A stretch of 64,000 nucleotides of DNA, from contig JAEZXX010000064.1 in the NCBI GenBank assembly GCA_023419535.1, positions 17,017-81,016 on the forward strand. Reading direction: 5' to 3'. A program made the position numbers and the translations under genes. The first letter of the stretch is position 1. Every line of letters starts with the position of its first letter. Source of the DNA: Pseudomonadota bacterium. GTDB taxonomy: Bacteria; Pseudomonadota; Alphaproteobacteria; Rhizobiales; Rhizobiaceae. The notes below the pieces were generated by a model. The model was not told the DNA's origin, did not search any database, and saw only the letters and a list, made by a program, of their open reading frames with translations. Positions 17,293 through 26,102 of this stretch are shown here, one piece after another.

Positions 17293-18501
17293 TTACGGCG
17301 TGACAGCGGCACCGAACGCGCCGGTGACGAAGGCCTCGGGCCGCTTCACGGCGAGCGCCAGACGCTCTTCGCAGCGGATCGACACCATGTTCTTCTCGAA
17401 GTCGTCGACGTTCTCGGTCGAGACGACGACGTTCGCGTCCTCGCGATCGAAAATCTGCGCGCCGGTCGAGAACGCGCCCGCCAGGAACTCGCCCTCGAAC
17501 TCGGGCGCCTCGGTGGCGACGACCGGCAGGCCCCAGAGGGTCGGGCCGGCAAGGCTCAGCGGATTGGCGAGGATGTACCCGCCGTTCTTGTCCTTGGTCA
17601 GTTCGATGCGCGCCCAGTCGGTGAAGTGGACAACGAACCCGGTGACGGGCAGGCGAGCGAGCTGCGCCTGGAGCACCGCGAGACGCAGATCGTCGATCGG
17701 CGTGCGGTCCGCAGGAGCAAAGGCCGGAGCGAAGGTGGACGCCTGCGGGACGATGCCCTCCAGATGACCGCCCGTGCCGGAACCGAACAGGATCTCCTGC
17801 TCCTCGACGTACTTCAGGCCGTAGCGCATCTCAGCGTCGACCATCGACTGCAGCTGCGCGAAGTCGTCGAGGATCTGCTTCGACGCCTTGAACATGTGCG
17901 CGATCGTCACGACAGGCGTGATCTTCGTCGCGAATTCGATGTCCGAGTACGGCTTCTTCGTGCCTTCGACCGGGATCACGGCGGCCTTGTTGTCGAAGCC
18001 CGTCTGCTGAACCCAGAAGATCGCGGGCGAGGTAGTCCGGCCGGGAGCGATCAGGTCGCGGATGAAGAGGCGCTGCTTCGGCGCCTGGTCGATGCCCGGC
18101 AGGCGCTGGGGTTCGACGACGCCAGCGGCGATGTCGGTGCTCAGCACGTTCTTGACCGGAGCGGAAACGCTGCGGCCGCGAGACATGCTGGAGTTGACGC
18201 CCTTGAACGCCTCGGAGTTGACGGCCTGCTGACCGACCGACTGCCGGTCGGCGCCGCCGCCGCCGCGACGGGTGGCGGACTGCTCGACCTCGCCGAGCCG
18301 GGCCTGCAAATCACCCAGCCGCCCCGTAAGGTCCGTCTGGCTGGCGGTCAGCTTGTCGACTTCGGCCTTGGTCTCGGCCGAGAGCTTGCCGGTGTTCTTG
18401 ACCTCGGTCAGGCATTCTTCCGCCTTGCGGGAGAAGTCGTCGTTGACGCGCGAAAGGTCGTTCGTGACCTTCGTCAGAAGGTCGCGGAGTTCATCAGCCA
18501 T
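17293..18501 (-). CDS. Major capsid protein, HK97 fold
   Basis: 402 residues. The first about 105 residues are a coiled-coil delta (scaffold) domain (LRDLLTKVTNDLSRVNDDF, EVDKLTASQTDLTGRLGDL), normally removed by the protease encoded just upstream. The rest is the HK97 fold: LFIRDLIAPGRTTSPAIFWV, KITPVVTIAHMFKASKQIL (E-loop side and spine helix region) and LWGLPVVATEAPEFEGEFLA near the end. Excellent Shine-Dalgarno site AGGAGG before ATG 18501. Confidence 0.93.
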   Translation of the reverse strand: MADELRDLLTKVTNDLSRVNDDFSRKAEECLTEVKNTGKLSAETKAEVDKLTASQTDLTGRLGDLQARLGEVEQSATRRGGGGADRQSVGQQAVNSEAFKGVNSSMSRGRSVSAPVKNVLSTDIAAGVVEPQRLPGIDQAPKQRLFIRDLIAPGRTTSPAIFWVQQTGFDNKAAVIPVEGTKKPYSDIEFATKITPVVTIAHMFKASKQILDDFAQLQSMVDAEMRYGLKYVEEQEILFGSGTGGHLEGIVPQASTFAPAFAPADRTPIDDLRLAVLQAQLARLPVTGFVVHFTDWARIELTKDKNGGYILANPLSLAGPTLWGLPVVATEAPEFEGEFLAGAFSTGAQIFDREDANVVVSTENVDDFEKNMVSIRCEERLALAVKRPEAFVTGAFGAAVTP

Positions 18502-18530
18502 AATGGCCTCCTGAATGTAGGGAGCGGGCT

Positions 18531-19370
18531 CTAGGCCCTGGTCAGGCTCAGTCGTGCCGCCGCGACGCGCAGACGGTCGATTGCATCTTCGTCAGCGCCC
18601 GGCGTGACGGGGCCGCTGGCAGCGCTCGGCTTGCCATCGGCGATCTCTTTCAAAAGGCGGCGGCGCTCGGAGCGCGGAAGCGCCCGTCCGGTCGTCAGTG
18701 CCGCCTCGAGGCGGTAAAGGGCCGGCGCCTCGTTGCGCGCGACCTCTCTGGTTTCGAAGTCAACGACCGCGTCGGCAAAGCCCTTCTCCACGGCCTCGCT
18801 GCCCGACAGGTAGGTCGTGGCGTCGAGCATCGCCGTCACCTCGGCGACGCTGAGCCCGGACCGCTCGGCGAACATCTCGGCTGCCGCCCGGTCGAAGACC
18901 TCCATGGCGTCTGCGGTGGTCCGCAGAACCGTCTTCTCACCGGCCGCGCCCCACTGCGTGTTGTGGATCATCATGAACCCGAGGCTGGCGATCTGCACCT
19001 CGTCGCCGGCCATGGCGATAACCGCGGCGGCGGAGGCAGCGATGCCGACGATCTGGACTGTGACCTTGTGCGGGTGCGCCCGCAGCATGTTGTAGATCGT
19101 CGTGCCTTCGAAGAAGTCGCCGCCGGGCGAGTTGATCTGCACCGTCACAGGACGGTCGCCGATCTGTCGGAGCGCGGCGCCGATCCGCTTGGCGGTGACG
19201 CCCTCCTCCGTCCACCAGTCGAAGCCGATCGGGTCGAGAATGCTGATCGTGTCGGAACCGTCCGTCGCAGCTTGCGTCGGGCTCCAGCGCTTCAGCGCCT
19301 CTTCCGACAGCATCGGCGACGCCTTCGTGCCTTCGGGGGATCGAAGCTCGGGAAGCGGTCGAAGGCTCAT
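18531..19370 (-). CDS. Head maturation protease, ClpP-like (S14)
   Basis: 279 residues from the ATG at 19370, overlapping the portal stop by ATGA; longer readings run into the portal gene. ClpP fold with VTVQINSPGGDFFEG (about 76-89), catalytic Ser113 in GIAASAAAVIAMAGDEV and His136 in GFMMIHNTQWG; the acidic partner is in the following helix region. Cleaves the capsid delta domain and other head proteins during procapsid maturation. The C-terminal about 70 residues are charged and may be a scaffold-like tail. Confidence 0.9.
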   Translation of the reverse strand: MSLRPLPELRSPEGTKASPMLSEEALKRWSPTQAATDGSDTISILDPIGFDWWTEEGVTAKRIGAALRQIGDRPVTVQINSPGGDFFEGTTIYNMLRAHPHKVTVQIVGIAASAAAVIAMAGDEVQIASLGFMMIHNTQWGAAGEKTVLRTTADAMEVFDRAAAEMFAERSGLSVAEVTAMLDATTYLSGSEAVEKGFADAVVDFETREVARNEAPALYRLEAALTTGRALPRSERRRLLKEIADGKPSAASGPVTPGADEDAIDRLRVAAARLSLTRA

Positions 19371-20590
19371 GGCTTGTTCTCCTGTGCCGCGGCGTCGGCC
19401 TGGTCGATCGGCACGTTCTGCATCTGCGTGCGGATGACGTCGCCGCCCTCGACCGGCGGGTCGCCCTCGTAGCGCCGGATCTCGTTGAGCGTCTTGAAGC
19501 CCGCGCGGCTGGCGATCTCGTGCGCCTCGTACCGGGCCTTCGTATCCGTCCGCAGCAGGTCCTCGTAGTTGAAGCGGACCGACAGTCGGCGTCGCTCCGC
19601 CGGGGTCATCACCCGCTTGGCGATGGCCTGTTCGATGCGCTTTAGGCGGTTGCGCAGGCTGAGGTTCAGCCAGTTCTGCATGATCGCCGAGACGCCCGTC
19701 CCCCACATCGTCTGTCCTTCGGCCGCGTGGCCGACGAGGATCGGAGGGAGACCGAGCCAACGGCAGACGTCCTCGACGTTGAACCGACGGTTCAGGATCA
19801 TTTCGGCATCGCGCATCGAAAGGCTGATGCTCTTGAAGTCGAGCCCACCCTCCAGAATGGAGGCCCACGGCGCATTCGGACCGCTGTTCGCTTCAACGAG
19901 CGACTTCTTCGCGTCCGCCCTCTGCTCGAGCGTCATTTTCGTCGCCCCGGCCGGCGTGATGAAGAACCCCTTCGACCGCAGACCCTTCGAATAGGCGTGT
20001 CCGGCAGCCTTCTCCGTCGCGATCGTGAGGCTGAGCGTCTGGCGCGCGTACTCGACCGGCGAGAAGCCGACGTCCCCTTCGCCGAACGCCTTCAGGTGGA
20101 AGACCTTCTCTGCCGGCAGCAGGACGTCCTTGCCGCGGTCTCGGAACCGATACTCCAGCCGGTCATCGCTGTTTCGGCGAACGAAGGTGTCGCCGGGCAT
20201 CGAGTTCAGGGCGACGAGGCGGTCGCCTACGAAAGCCTTCTCGGCGAACGCGTTGCCTGTCGTGCAGAGACCAAGGACCCGCTCTTCCCAGAACTCGATC
20301 GCCGTCTGATCCGCGTTCGGGCTCCGGTCCAGAAGTTCCGCAAGAGGATGGTCCTTCACTCGAACCCTGACGCCGTCCGGCCCCTCCTCCATCACGTCGA
20401 GCGACAGGCTGGCGATCGTCTCGGCGGTGATGCGAGTTCCGGCCCAGAAGGCCGACAGGTTCAGTGCGCCTCGCGTCGTGACGCTTTCACCCGCCCAAGT
20501 TTCGCCGCCTCCCATGAACTCGTAGAGTTCGTTGTCGCGGGCGGTCAGGCGCCTGCCAATGAGCCGGCGGCCGAGGTCCCAGATACCCAT
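19367..20590 (-). CDS. Portal protein, HK97 family
   Basis: 407 residues from the ATG at 20590, sharing one base with the large terminase stop (TAATG); an earlier in-frame start at 20626 would sit inside terL. Family features: LNLSAFWAGTRITAETIASL near residue 45, WEERVLGLCTTGNAFAEKAF, the FSPVEYARQTLSL helix, and NVEDVCRWLGLPPILVGHA ... NWLNLSLRNRLKRIEQAI. Forms the dodecameric DNA channel at one capsid vertex. Confidence 0.92.
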   Translation of the reverse strand: MGIWDLGRRLIGRRLTARDNELYEFMGGGETWAGESVTTRGALNLSAFWAGTRITAETIASLSLDVMEEGPDGVRVRVKDHPLAELLDRSPNADQTAIEFWEERVLGLCTTGNAFAEKAFVGDRLVALNSMPGDTFVRRNSDDRLEYRFRDRGKDVLLPAEKVFHLKAFGEGDVGFSPVEYARQTLSLTIATEKAAGHAYSKGLRSKGFFITPAGATKMTLEQRADAKKSLVEANSGPNAPWASILEGGLDFKSISLSMRDAEMILNRRFNVEDVCRWLGLPPILVGHAAEGQTMWGTGVSAIMQNWLNLSLRNRLKRIEQAIAKRVMTPAERRRLSVRFNYEDLLRTDTKARYEAHEIASRAGFKTLNEIRRYEGDPPVEGGDVIRTQMQNVPIDQADAAAQENKP

Positions 20591-22428
20591 TACGCGGACA
20601 CCATGTTCGTGAAGATGTCCGACCAATCGGTCTGCGCGCCGTTGCCGAGTTCGTTGTCCGCCGCGCCGACGGCCATCGCGATCGTGACCATTCCATCGAT
20701 CCTTCCGCGCGAGCGATCCTTGTCGAAGGCTCGGTTCCCTTGGCCGTCAGCGTCGACGATCGCGTTCGCGGCGCAGCTGTAGGTGACCGGTGACTCGTCG
20801 ATGGTGATCGTCTTATCGAGGATCCGGTCCTCCAGACGTTCGATCGAGCGCGGCATGGTCAGCTGCTTCTCTTCGTAGACGACGCGCTTGCCCTGGCCGT
20901 GCGCGACCATCTTGAACCCGGAGCCCTCGGGCTCCGTCGGGCCTTTGTAGCGCCAGACCGGGAACCCAATTTGCTCGCAGGCCGCGATGAAGTCCGCCAT
21001 GCCGGCCGGGTCGAAGGCCAGGAACTCGACCTCGTGTTCCGCGACGAGCTCGGCGACCTTCGCGGCCACGAACGTCTTGTCGATCACCGCGCCGGGGACC
21101 GCCGTCAGGCTCGTCTTGTCCGGCTCCAGCGCCCACCGATCGTAGGGCGCCAGGTCCGCCTTCGAACGGTCCTCGATGCCGTTCCTCACTGTCCAGTACC
21201 AAGTCTTGACGTAGAGGTGGCCCGTCTCCGGGCACTCCCAGCAGGCGGTCAGCGCCGTCAGGTCGTTCTTCTTCGACAGGTCGAGCGAGAGCCAGCAGCG
21301 CCAGCCCTTCATCTTCGCGACGTCGACCTTGCCCTGCACCGCGATCCACGCGTCCTCCGCGATCCAGAAGGACGCGGAGCCGGCGGGAATGCCGAAGTAG
21401 AGCCGCTTCACCGACATGGCGGTAGAAAGCAGCACCCGAGCCGTCGCGACCTCGCCTTCGATGTTGGCCGCAGGGAAAGTGACACCCAACGCCGGCAGAG
21501 CCTTCTGCCAAACCGCGGGCGTGTCGAAGATCGTCTCGCGGTCCTTCTTGTCGACCCGCGCCACGAAGGCGAAGGCCTCGTCGTCGTTGACCTTGCCGTT
21601 CGCGACGGCTTGGTAGAATTCGCTGTACTCCGTTCCAACGTGCTGCGTCGTTGCCGGCGTGTTCGTCCCGAGAAGCATCAAAGCGTCGTTTGGCATCTTC
21701 GCGATGGCACGCTTCCATGTCTCGATCGGATGGTTCGATCGGAATTCATGAATTTCGTCGGCGAACACCGCCACTGGGCGCGGACCCGAGATTGCCTGAC
21801 CGTTCGCCAGCGCCTGAAACTTCGATCCCGTTTCCGGGTGCTCCAGCTTCCAGGCGTTGTCGCCCTCGCCCCGGATGATGACCTCGCCGCGCGATTCCAG
21901 CGTGTCGGTCTCGTCTTCCTCGGCGCCGGGAATGTTCGATCTGCACATGGCGACCGCGTCCTTGAAAAGAACGTTCGCCGTCGCGCGATCCTGTCCGATC
22001 GCATACGCCTCGGCGCGCGGGACGCCGTAGAAGCCCATCAGGTAGAGGCCGATCGCTGCCATCAGCGGGCTCTTCGCCTGTCCCTTTCCGGTCTCCAGCC
22101 AGCCCGATCGGAAGCGCAGCCGGCCACTCTCCTTCGTCCAGCCGAACAGCGAGCCGATGGTGAACACATGCCAGGGTAGAGGGTGGAAGGGTTGGCCCGC
22201 ATACGACCCTGCCGTAATCGACAGCACCGCCGGGAAGAACCCGAGGACATGCGCGGCCTTTTCGGGACGCCAGACCAAGCCGCGCTTCGGCCCGTCGCGC
22301 AGATCGTCGAGATGGCGCTGTGCAGCGGCCTTCACGATCTCGCCGACGAGGATCCGCCCCTCGACCGCGTCGAGCGCCCATTGCGTGGTCGGGTCGGTCG
22401 CAGCTCGGTCGAAAGCCTCCTTCTTCAT
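20590..22428 (-). CDS. terL: Terminase large subunit
   Basis: 612 residues, HK97-like Terminase_1 type. ATPase: Walker A-like ETGKGQAKS (112-120) and Walker B VAVFADEIHEF with Asp224-Glu225. Nuclease: acidic residues in CWLSLDLSKKNDLTALT, EFLAFDPAGMADFI and GRIDGMVTIAMA. It cuts and pumps DNA into the procapsid at the portal. The small subunit is separated from it by about 2.8 kb of accessory genes, which is unusual. Confidence 0.95.
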   Translation of the reverse strand: MKKEAFDRAATDPTTQWALDAVEGRILVGEIVKAAAQRHLDDLRDGPKRGLVWRPEKAAHVLGFFPAVLSITAGSYAGQPFHPLPWHVFTIGSLFGWTKESGRLRFRSGWLETGKGQAKSPLMAAIGLYLMGFYGVPRAEAYAIGQDRATANVLFKDAVAMCRSNIPGAEEDETDTLESRGEVIIRGEGDNAWKLEHPETGSKFQALANGQAISGPRPVAVFADEIHEFRSNHPIETWKRAIAKMPNDALMLLGTNTPATTQHVGTEYSEFYQAVANGKVNDDEAFAFVARVDKKDRETIFDTPAVWQKALPALGVTFPAANIEGEVATARVLLSTAMSVKRLYFGIPAGSASFWIAEDAWIAVQGKVDVAKMKGWRCWLSLDLSKKNDLTALTACWECPETGHLYVKTWYWTVRNGIEDRSKADLAPYDRWALEPDKTSLTAVPGAVIDKTFVAAKVAELVAEHEVEFLAFDPAGMADFIAACEQIGFPVWRYKGPTEPEGSGFKMVAHGQGKRVVYEEKQLTMPRSIERLEDRILDKTITIDESPVTYSCAANAIVDADGQGNRAFDKDRSRGRIDGMVTIAMAVGAADNELGNGAQTDWSDIFTNMVSA

Positions 22429-22565
22429 TCGCTCTCCCCGCAGGGCTCAAAGGAAAGGGGCCGGCGATGAGCCGACCCCGAGGGCAACACCACGCATTCG
22501 GGTCTCAGAAGATCGATGGTCGCCCTTCCGCTTTCGCGGATCAGTTGGCGGTGCAGCAGCCTGCC

Positions 22566-23585
22566 TTAGGAAAGCACGGGGCTAGTGGCCGCACTCGCCC
22601 GCCTCCATGCGGCCCAAAGGTCGCGGAGAAGGCGTTTCTCGATGTAGCGCTGCACCCTGTTGTGCGCGTGTGCCTTCGTCTCCACGCGATCGGCCTCGTA
22701 GACCTTCCTCGCGTCGTAGACCTCCTTCATCGGTCCACCCGATTTGATCATGCAGGCTCCGACGTTCCACATCACAGACCGCCGAGATGGCGAGTAGCCG
22801 TGAAGGACGGCATCCGCCCCGCCGACCCTGCGCTGACGTCCGTCTGCCATGACGGCGAGCCCCATCCGTTTCCACAGCTTCGCGGGGTTGGCGTAAGAAC
22901 CGAGGTCGCCAGCCTCGCCGACGATCGCCGCCAGCGACGCGATACCAAAACCGCGGACGTCATCGACCCACGGGGCGACCGGGAGCGCCCTTGCCAGCTT
23001 CGCCAACCGCTTCTCGACCATCTTTCGATGCCGTTCGACCCCGTCCCGGGCTTCGACCAGCGGCAGGATAGCTGCCATCGCGATCTCAGCCATTGGGTGT
23101 GAGCCCTTGCCAATGGCCGCGCGGTAGAGCTTGTCCGCCTCCTTGATCTCGCCGCCCGCCAAGCGTCGGCACAGCGCCTTGGCCTGGAGGGTCAGCGACT
23201 TCTCCGCACGATGCCACGACTGCCGGCGGCGCCACTGTTCGCGAATTTCATCAATGGTGGTGGCGAGAAGGACAGAAGTCGTACGGGCCGCATAACATCC
23301 TTGGCCCTCCTCGCCCTCGGCATCGCTGCCGATCTGCTTGGCCGTGGCGGCAGGGCACCCCAGGAGGTCGTCAACTTTTTGGCCGCCACGGCCTTCGACG
23401 TCTCCGCCGATCAGGTGGGCGTCGGCAGCACTCCCAAGGGTCGCATTGGGACCGTGGCCGACGCCGTCAGTCTCACGACTGATCTGAATTGGTGCGGTGA
23501 GCGACGCGTCACCATTGGACAGCATATCGCAATAGGTCACATCACCGCCGCCGGACACACCGGCGATCTCGAAATCCTCACGCAT
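22566..23585 (-). CDS. Phage protein with a stand-alone IS110-type Transposase_20 domain
   Basis: 339 residues. Residues about 208-285 (DVRGFGIASLAAIVGEAGD, ANPAKLWKRMGLAV, GYSPSRRSVMWNVGACMIK) match the C-terminal Tnp domain (PF02371) of IS110-family transposases. The N-terminal RuvC-like DEDD domain is absent; instead there is a Gly/Asp-rich region of about 110 residues and a basic helical segment (REQWRRRQSWHRAEKSLTLQAK). The ATG lies inside the upstream gene's end (ATGCGTGA), so the N-terminus is probably genuine and the gene part of the phage operon, not an insertion sequence: no terminal repeats are seen. Possible DNA-binding or recombination role; unproven. Confidence 0.7.
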   Translation of the reverse strand: MREDFEIAGVSGGGDVTYCDMLSNGDASLTAPIQISRETDGVGHGPNATLGSAADAHLIGGDVEGRGGQKVDDLLGCPAATAKQIGSDAEGEEGQGCYAARTTSVLLATTIDEIREQWRRRQSWHRAEKSLTLQAKALCRRLAGGEIKEADKLYRAAIGKGSHPMAEIAMAAILPLVEARDGVERHRKMVEKRLAKLARALPVAPWVDDVRGFGIASLAAIVGEAGDLGSYANPAKLWKRMGLAVMADGRQRRVGGADAVLHGYSPSRRSVMWNVGACMIKSGGPMKEVYDARKVYEADRVETKAHAHNRVQRYIEKRLLRDLWAAWRRASAATSPVLS

Positions 23586-24120
23586 GGCGGGACGCCTCCG
23601 CCTGCATCGTCTCCAGTTCGGCCGACGTCAGTGCGACCCCGACCCTGCGCCCCTCGGGCACCTTCGCAGCAACGAGACGAAGCCAGCGTTCTTTGACGCG
23701 CATATCCCGCGACTGGCGGCCGTAGAATTCGGCTGCTTCCATCACCTGATCGCGGTCGGCGTCCCGAAGCAGAACGCCGCCGGGCAGCGGGAACATCAGC
23801 AGCGTCCCACTCGCCAGATGAACAACGCGCTGACGATGTTCAGCCTGGGCCTTCAAGTCGACCGGCTTGCTCGTCGGCGCATTCCAAACCGAATGTCGTT
23901 GCTTCCGCATGACCATCCGAACCGCGTCGTAGCAAGCGTCTCGGATGAGCGGTTCTGTCAGATCCTTCCGCAGTCGAGGGGAGCGGTGAACCGCCGCCTC
24001 CATTATCGCCGTGGCTGCGACAAGATCGCCGTTCGCCTGATCCAACGCCTCTCGCGCCGCCGTTCCCACAGGGTCGGACGGCTTCTCCTCGGTCGCCGCC
24101 TGCCTCTCAGCGGCGGCCAT
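23578..24120 (-). CDS. Phage protein of unknown function, partner of the Transposase_20 gene
   Basis: 180 residues, helical and charged; contains DLTEPLIRDACYDAVRMVMRKQRH and VVHLASGTLLMFPLPGGV, then basic DMRVKERWLRLVAAKVPEG. No family recognised. It overlaps the next gene by 8 bases and shares a base with the previous stop (TGATG), so the three genes 24392-22566 are probably one translational unit and may act together. Confidence 0.65.
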   Translation of the reverse strand: MAAAERQAATEEKPSDPVGTAAREALDQANGDLVAATAIMEAAVHRSPRLRKDLTEPLIRDACYDAVRMVMRKQRHSVWNAPTSKPVDLKAQAEHRQRVVHLASGTLLMFPLPGGVLLRDADRDQVMEAAEFYGRQSRDMRVKERWLRLVAAKVPEGRRVGVALTSAELETMQAEASRHA

Positions 24121-24392
24121 CAGCTCGCCCTCGCGTAGAAGGCTTCTACCGCCTTCTTCGCCCGAAAGGCGCTCTCGCCGACGATGAAGTGCAGGTCGTC
24201 GAACTCCTCCTGCGACAGCATCACGACCTTGTAGCCGTTCGGCTGCTGGTGGACGCCCGACGGACGCAACGCGCCTTCCATCAGAGTGCAGGCGATCGAG
24301 GCGCAGCGCGCCGCGTCGTTGACCGCGCCCTCCATGTCGATGCGATCGGGTTTGCTTCCGGCGCTCGCCGTGCTATGTTTTTCGTCGTTCAC
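24120..24392 (-). CDS. Small phage protein, unknown function
   Basis: 90 residues from a GTG at 24392 with AAGGA seven bases upstream. The longer frame to 24647 runs antisense-like through the ribbon-helix-helix gene and is rejected. Contains DAARCASIACTLMEGALRPSG and a C-terminal helix (AFRAKKAVEAFYARA). Many phage genomes have a short protein of this style (helical, about 90 residues) before terL-proximal genes. No function assigned. Confidence 0.55.
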   Translation of the reverse strand: MNDEKHSTASAGSKPDRIDMEGAVNDAARCASIACTLMEGALRPSGVHQQPNGYKVVMLSQEEFDDLHFIVGESAFRAKKAVEAFYARAS

Positions 24393-24469
24393 GACTTTTC
24401 CTTCCACGGAATTGGTTGAACCATGGCTCGGCGAGGTTGCACCCTCGGCCGGGCCTTTCTTTTGCGCCG

Positions 24470-24628
24470 TCACGCGGGGTTCTCCCCGGTCGACCGCTCC
24501 ATCTTCTCCCGGATCGCCAAAAGGATTTCGGAGTTTGTCGAGCGCAAGTTGCGCTTGGCGGTCTCCTCCAGCCAGCCTTTCAGCTCCGGCGTCACCCGAA
24601 CCACAATTTGCGGATCGCCTTTCGCCAT
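24470..24628 (-). CDS. Arc-like ribbon-helix-helix DNA-binding protein
   Basis: 52 residues. Pattern PQIVVRVTPELKGWLEETA, then RNLRSTNSEILLAIREKME, is a complete Arc/MetJ-type domain: one DNA-contacting strand (residues about 7-12), two helices, and a polar turn with SxNSE. Perfect Shine-Dalgarno GGAGG ten bases ahead of ATG 24628. It diverges from a second Arc-like gene at 24713, with an inverted repeat between them. Likely a local repressor. Confidence 0.8.
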   Translation of the reverse strand: MAKGDPQIVVRVTPELKGWLEETAKRNLRSTNSEILLAIREKMERSTGENPA

Positions 24629-24712
24629 GTTCACGCCTCCTTAACAAGCACTTCGCTATAAAGCATTCCGCTTTCTTGCGGTCAATAGCAATCTGCTTTA
24701 TCGGAGCGCGCT
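24629..24712. promoter_or_regulatory. Divergent promoter/operator between two Arc-like genes
   Basis: 84 bp. A leftward promoter is visible: -35 TTGACC (24685-24680), 17-bp spacer, -10 TTTATA (24662-24657). Inverted repeat ATAAAGCA (24658-24665) and TGCTTTAT (24694-24701) flanks it; the left arm covers the -10 box, so a dimeric repressor bound there would block transcription. A further short repeat pair CCGC/GCGG lies between. Rightward promoter elements are weaker and not assigned. Confidence 0.55.
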
Positions 24713-25204
24713 ATGTCGGAACCTGTCGTCCAAGTAAATTTCCGGATGCCGGCGAGCCTGAAGACCGCGCTGGAGGAAGAGGCCCAGCGCGCGAACCGGT
24801 CGTTGACAGCGGAGATCGTGCAGCGGTTGGACGATTCTCTATCTCGCCGATTCGAGAACGTAGATTCCGAACACCGTGATACCGCTTACCGGCTCGAGCG
24901 CTTGGAGAAGGGGCTCACTCGCGTTCTGCAAAACATCGGTGAAATGCGAGAACGCGCCCGTTTCGTTCAGAGCAATCCCCATCGGTACAACCCTGAACGC
25001 TATGCCCGGCGCGTTGCGCTCGAGGACTTCCATGAGCGGGGTGAGTACCGCAACCCTTACGAACCGCTCACGCCAGAGCATGGGAGCTACCGGACAACGT
25101 TCCTCTGGTCGGCAACGCGGGCTCTAGGCAAAGAGGCTGTCCTGTCAGATCCCAAGTATGCCGAGATCCTTGAGCCGCTCCCGAAGTTCCTTCGAGCCGA
25201 CTAA
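24713..25204 (+). CDS. Arc-family DNA-binding protein with C-terminal extension
   Basis: 163 residues. Residues 4-45 form an Arc-type ribbon-helix-helix: VVQVNFRMPASLKTALEEEA, then QRANRSLTAEIVQRLDDSL. A coiled-coil segment (SEHRDTAYRLERLEKGLTRV) follows, then about 80 residues of unknown fold rich in Arg, Tyr and Pro. It reads against the late operon and is divergent from the small Arc-like gene. Probably lysogenically expressed regulator; operator is likely the inverted repeat just upstream. Confidence 0.75.
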   Translation: MSEPVVQVNFRMPASLKTALEEEAQRANRSLTAEIVQRLDDSLSRRFENVDSEHRDTAYRLERLEKGLTRVLQNIGEMRERARFVQSNPHRYNPERYARRVALEDFHERGEYRNPYEPLTPEHGSYRTTFLWSATRALGKEAVLSDPKYAEILEPLPKFLRAD

Positions 25205-25218
25205 CCCTCCGCCCTCCC

Positions 25219-25662
25219 TCATCCCCCGCCGGCAGCCGGCTTCAGGTATCCATCCGAGGCGCGGGCTGCCCGCTTAGAACGCACGACCTTTGTGACCTTG
25301 CCTCGACGGGTCGGCGGAATGCCGAGTTCGATCTCGATGATGCGGATCTCCTCGCTGGCCTGCCGCATCACGGTCCACCACGGCGAAATCTGCGGCACCT
25401 TCGTCCGCTTTGCCGCGACGATCGGCCCCGTCTCGGCAATCTGCCGCGTGGCACGTTCGTACTGCACCCGCCAGTGCGCTAGACGCTCGACCATGTGCCC
25501 GTTTGCGACGGCGAGAGCTTCCATAGTCCGAAGTTCGCTGACGATGCGCGACCACTCCGCGGACGCGGCGTCGATATCGTCTTGCTCGACGTAGAGAGAC
25601 CGCCAATCCGGCTCCGGAGGCGTGCCGTCTCCGCCAGTGATCGTGGTGAGGCTCATGCTCAT
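25219..25662 (-). CDS. terS: Terminase small subunit, P27 family
   Basis: 147 residues from the ATG at 25662 (GAAGGGG upstream; a second ATG two codons later is possible). The helical core WSRIVSELRTMEALAVANGH and the C-terminal signature EIRIIEIELGIPPTRRGKVTKV match P27-type (Terminase_4) small subunits, which recognise the packaging site. The tail is basic. Separated from terL by the 24.1-22.6 kb accessory block. Confidence 0.8.
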   Translation of the reverse strand: MSMSLTTITGGDGTPPEPDWRSLYVEQDDIDAASAEWSRIVSELRTMEALAVANGHMVERLAHWRVQYERATRQIAETGPIVAAKRTKVPQISPWWTVMRQASEEIRIIEIELGIPPTRRGKVTKVVRSKRAARASDGYLKPAAGGG

Positions 25663-25775
25663 CCCCTTCGGGGATGGCGAAACCCCCCTTCCGAAAATCG
25701 TCTTCGGTGCGAATGGAGGGACCCCGCCGGTCGTGGCCCCTGGGCCCCTGAAGTTTCGACCCGCCCCCCCTATCG

Positions 25776-26102
25776 TCAGGCTGGCTTGACGTTCCACGGG
25801 TGATCGGGATCGACCGGGCGTCCCTCGACGGTCACGCCAATGCGATGCCCTCGCCTCTCCTCGCGCTGCTTGTGGCTGTTGTGGTGCGAGGCGCAGAGGG
25901 GCTGCCAGTTCTTCCGGTCCCAAAAGAGCTTCGGATCACCACGGTGCGGCTGGATGTGATCGACCACGGTGGCGGGCTCGATGGTCCCCGTCTCCTGGCA
26001 TCGGCAGCAGAGCGGATGCTCGGCGAGGTAGGCGAGGCGTGCCTTCGCCCATCGGCCGTCATACCCTCGGGCGCGTGCGGACTGGCGTCGATCCATCTTC
26101 AT
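25776..26102 (-). CDS. HNH endonuclease adjacent to terminase
   Basis: 108 residues from the ATG at 26102 with GAGG six bases upstream; the longer frame runs through the tRNA and is rejected. HNH: catalytic His49 in VVDHIQPHRGD, Asn65 in WDRKNWQPLC, His74 in ASHHNSHKQ, and zinc-binding Cys at CCRC (32-35) and Cys70. HNH proteins next to terS/terL stimulate terminase cutting in HK97-like cos phages, so this phage is probably a cos packager. Confidence 0.92.
   Translation of the reverse strand: MKMDRRQSARARGYDGRWAKARLAYLAEHPLCCRCQETGTIEPATVVDHIQPHRGDPKLFWDRKNWQPLCASHHNSHKQREERRGHRIGVTVEGRPVDPDHPWNVKPA

Noticed and set aside
25663..25923. N-terminal extension of the small terminase
   Set aside because: The upstream part (Arg/Gly/Pro-rich) has no ribosome binding site; GAAGGGG before the ATG at 25662 and the family length point to the shorter form.
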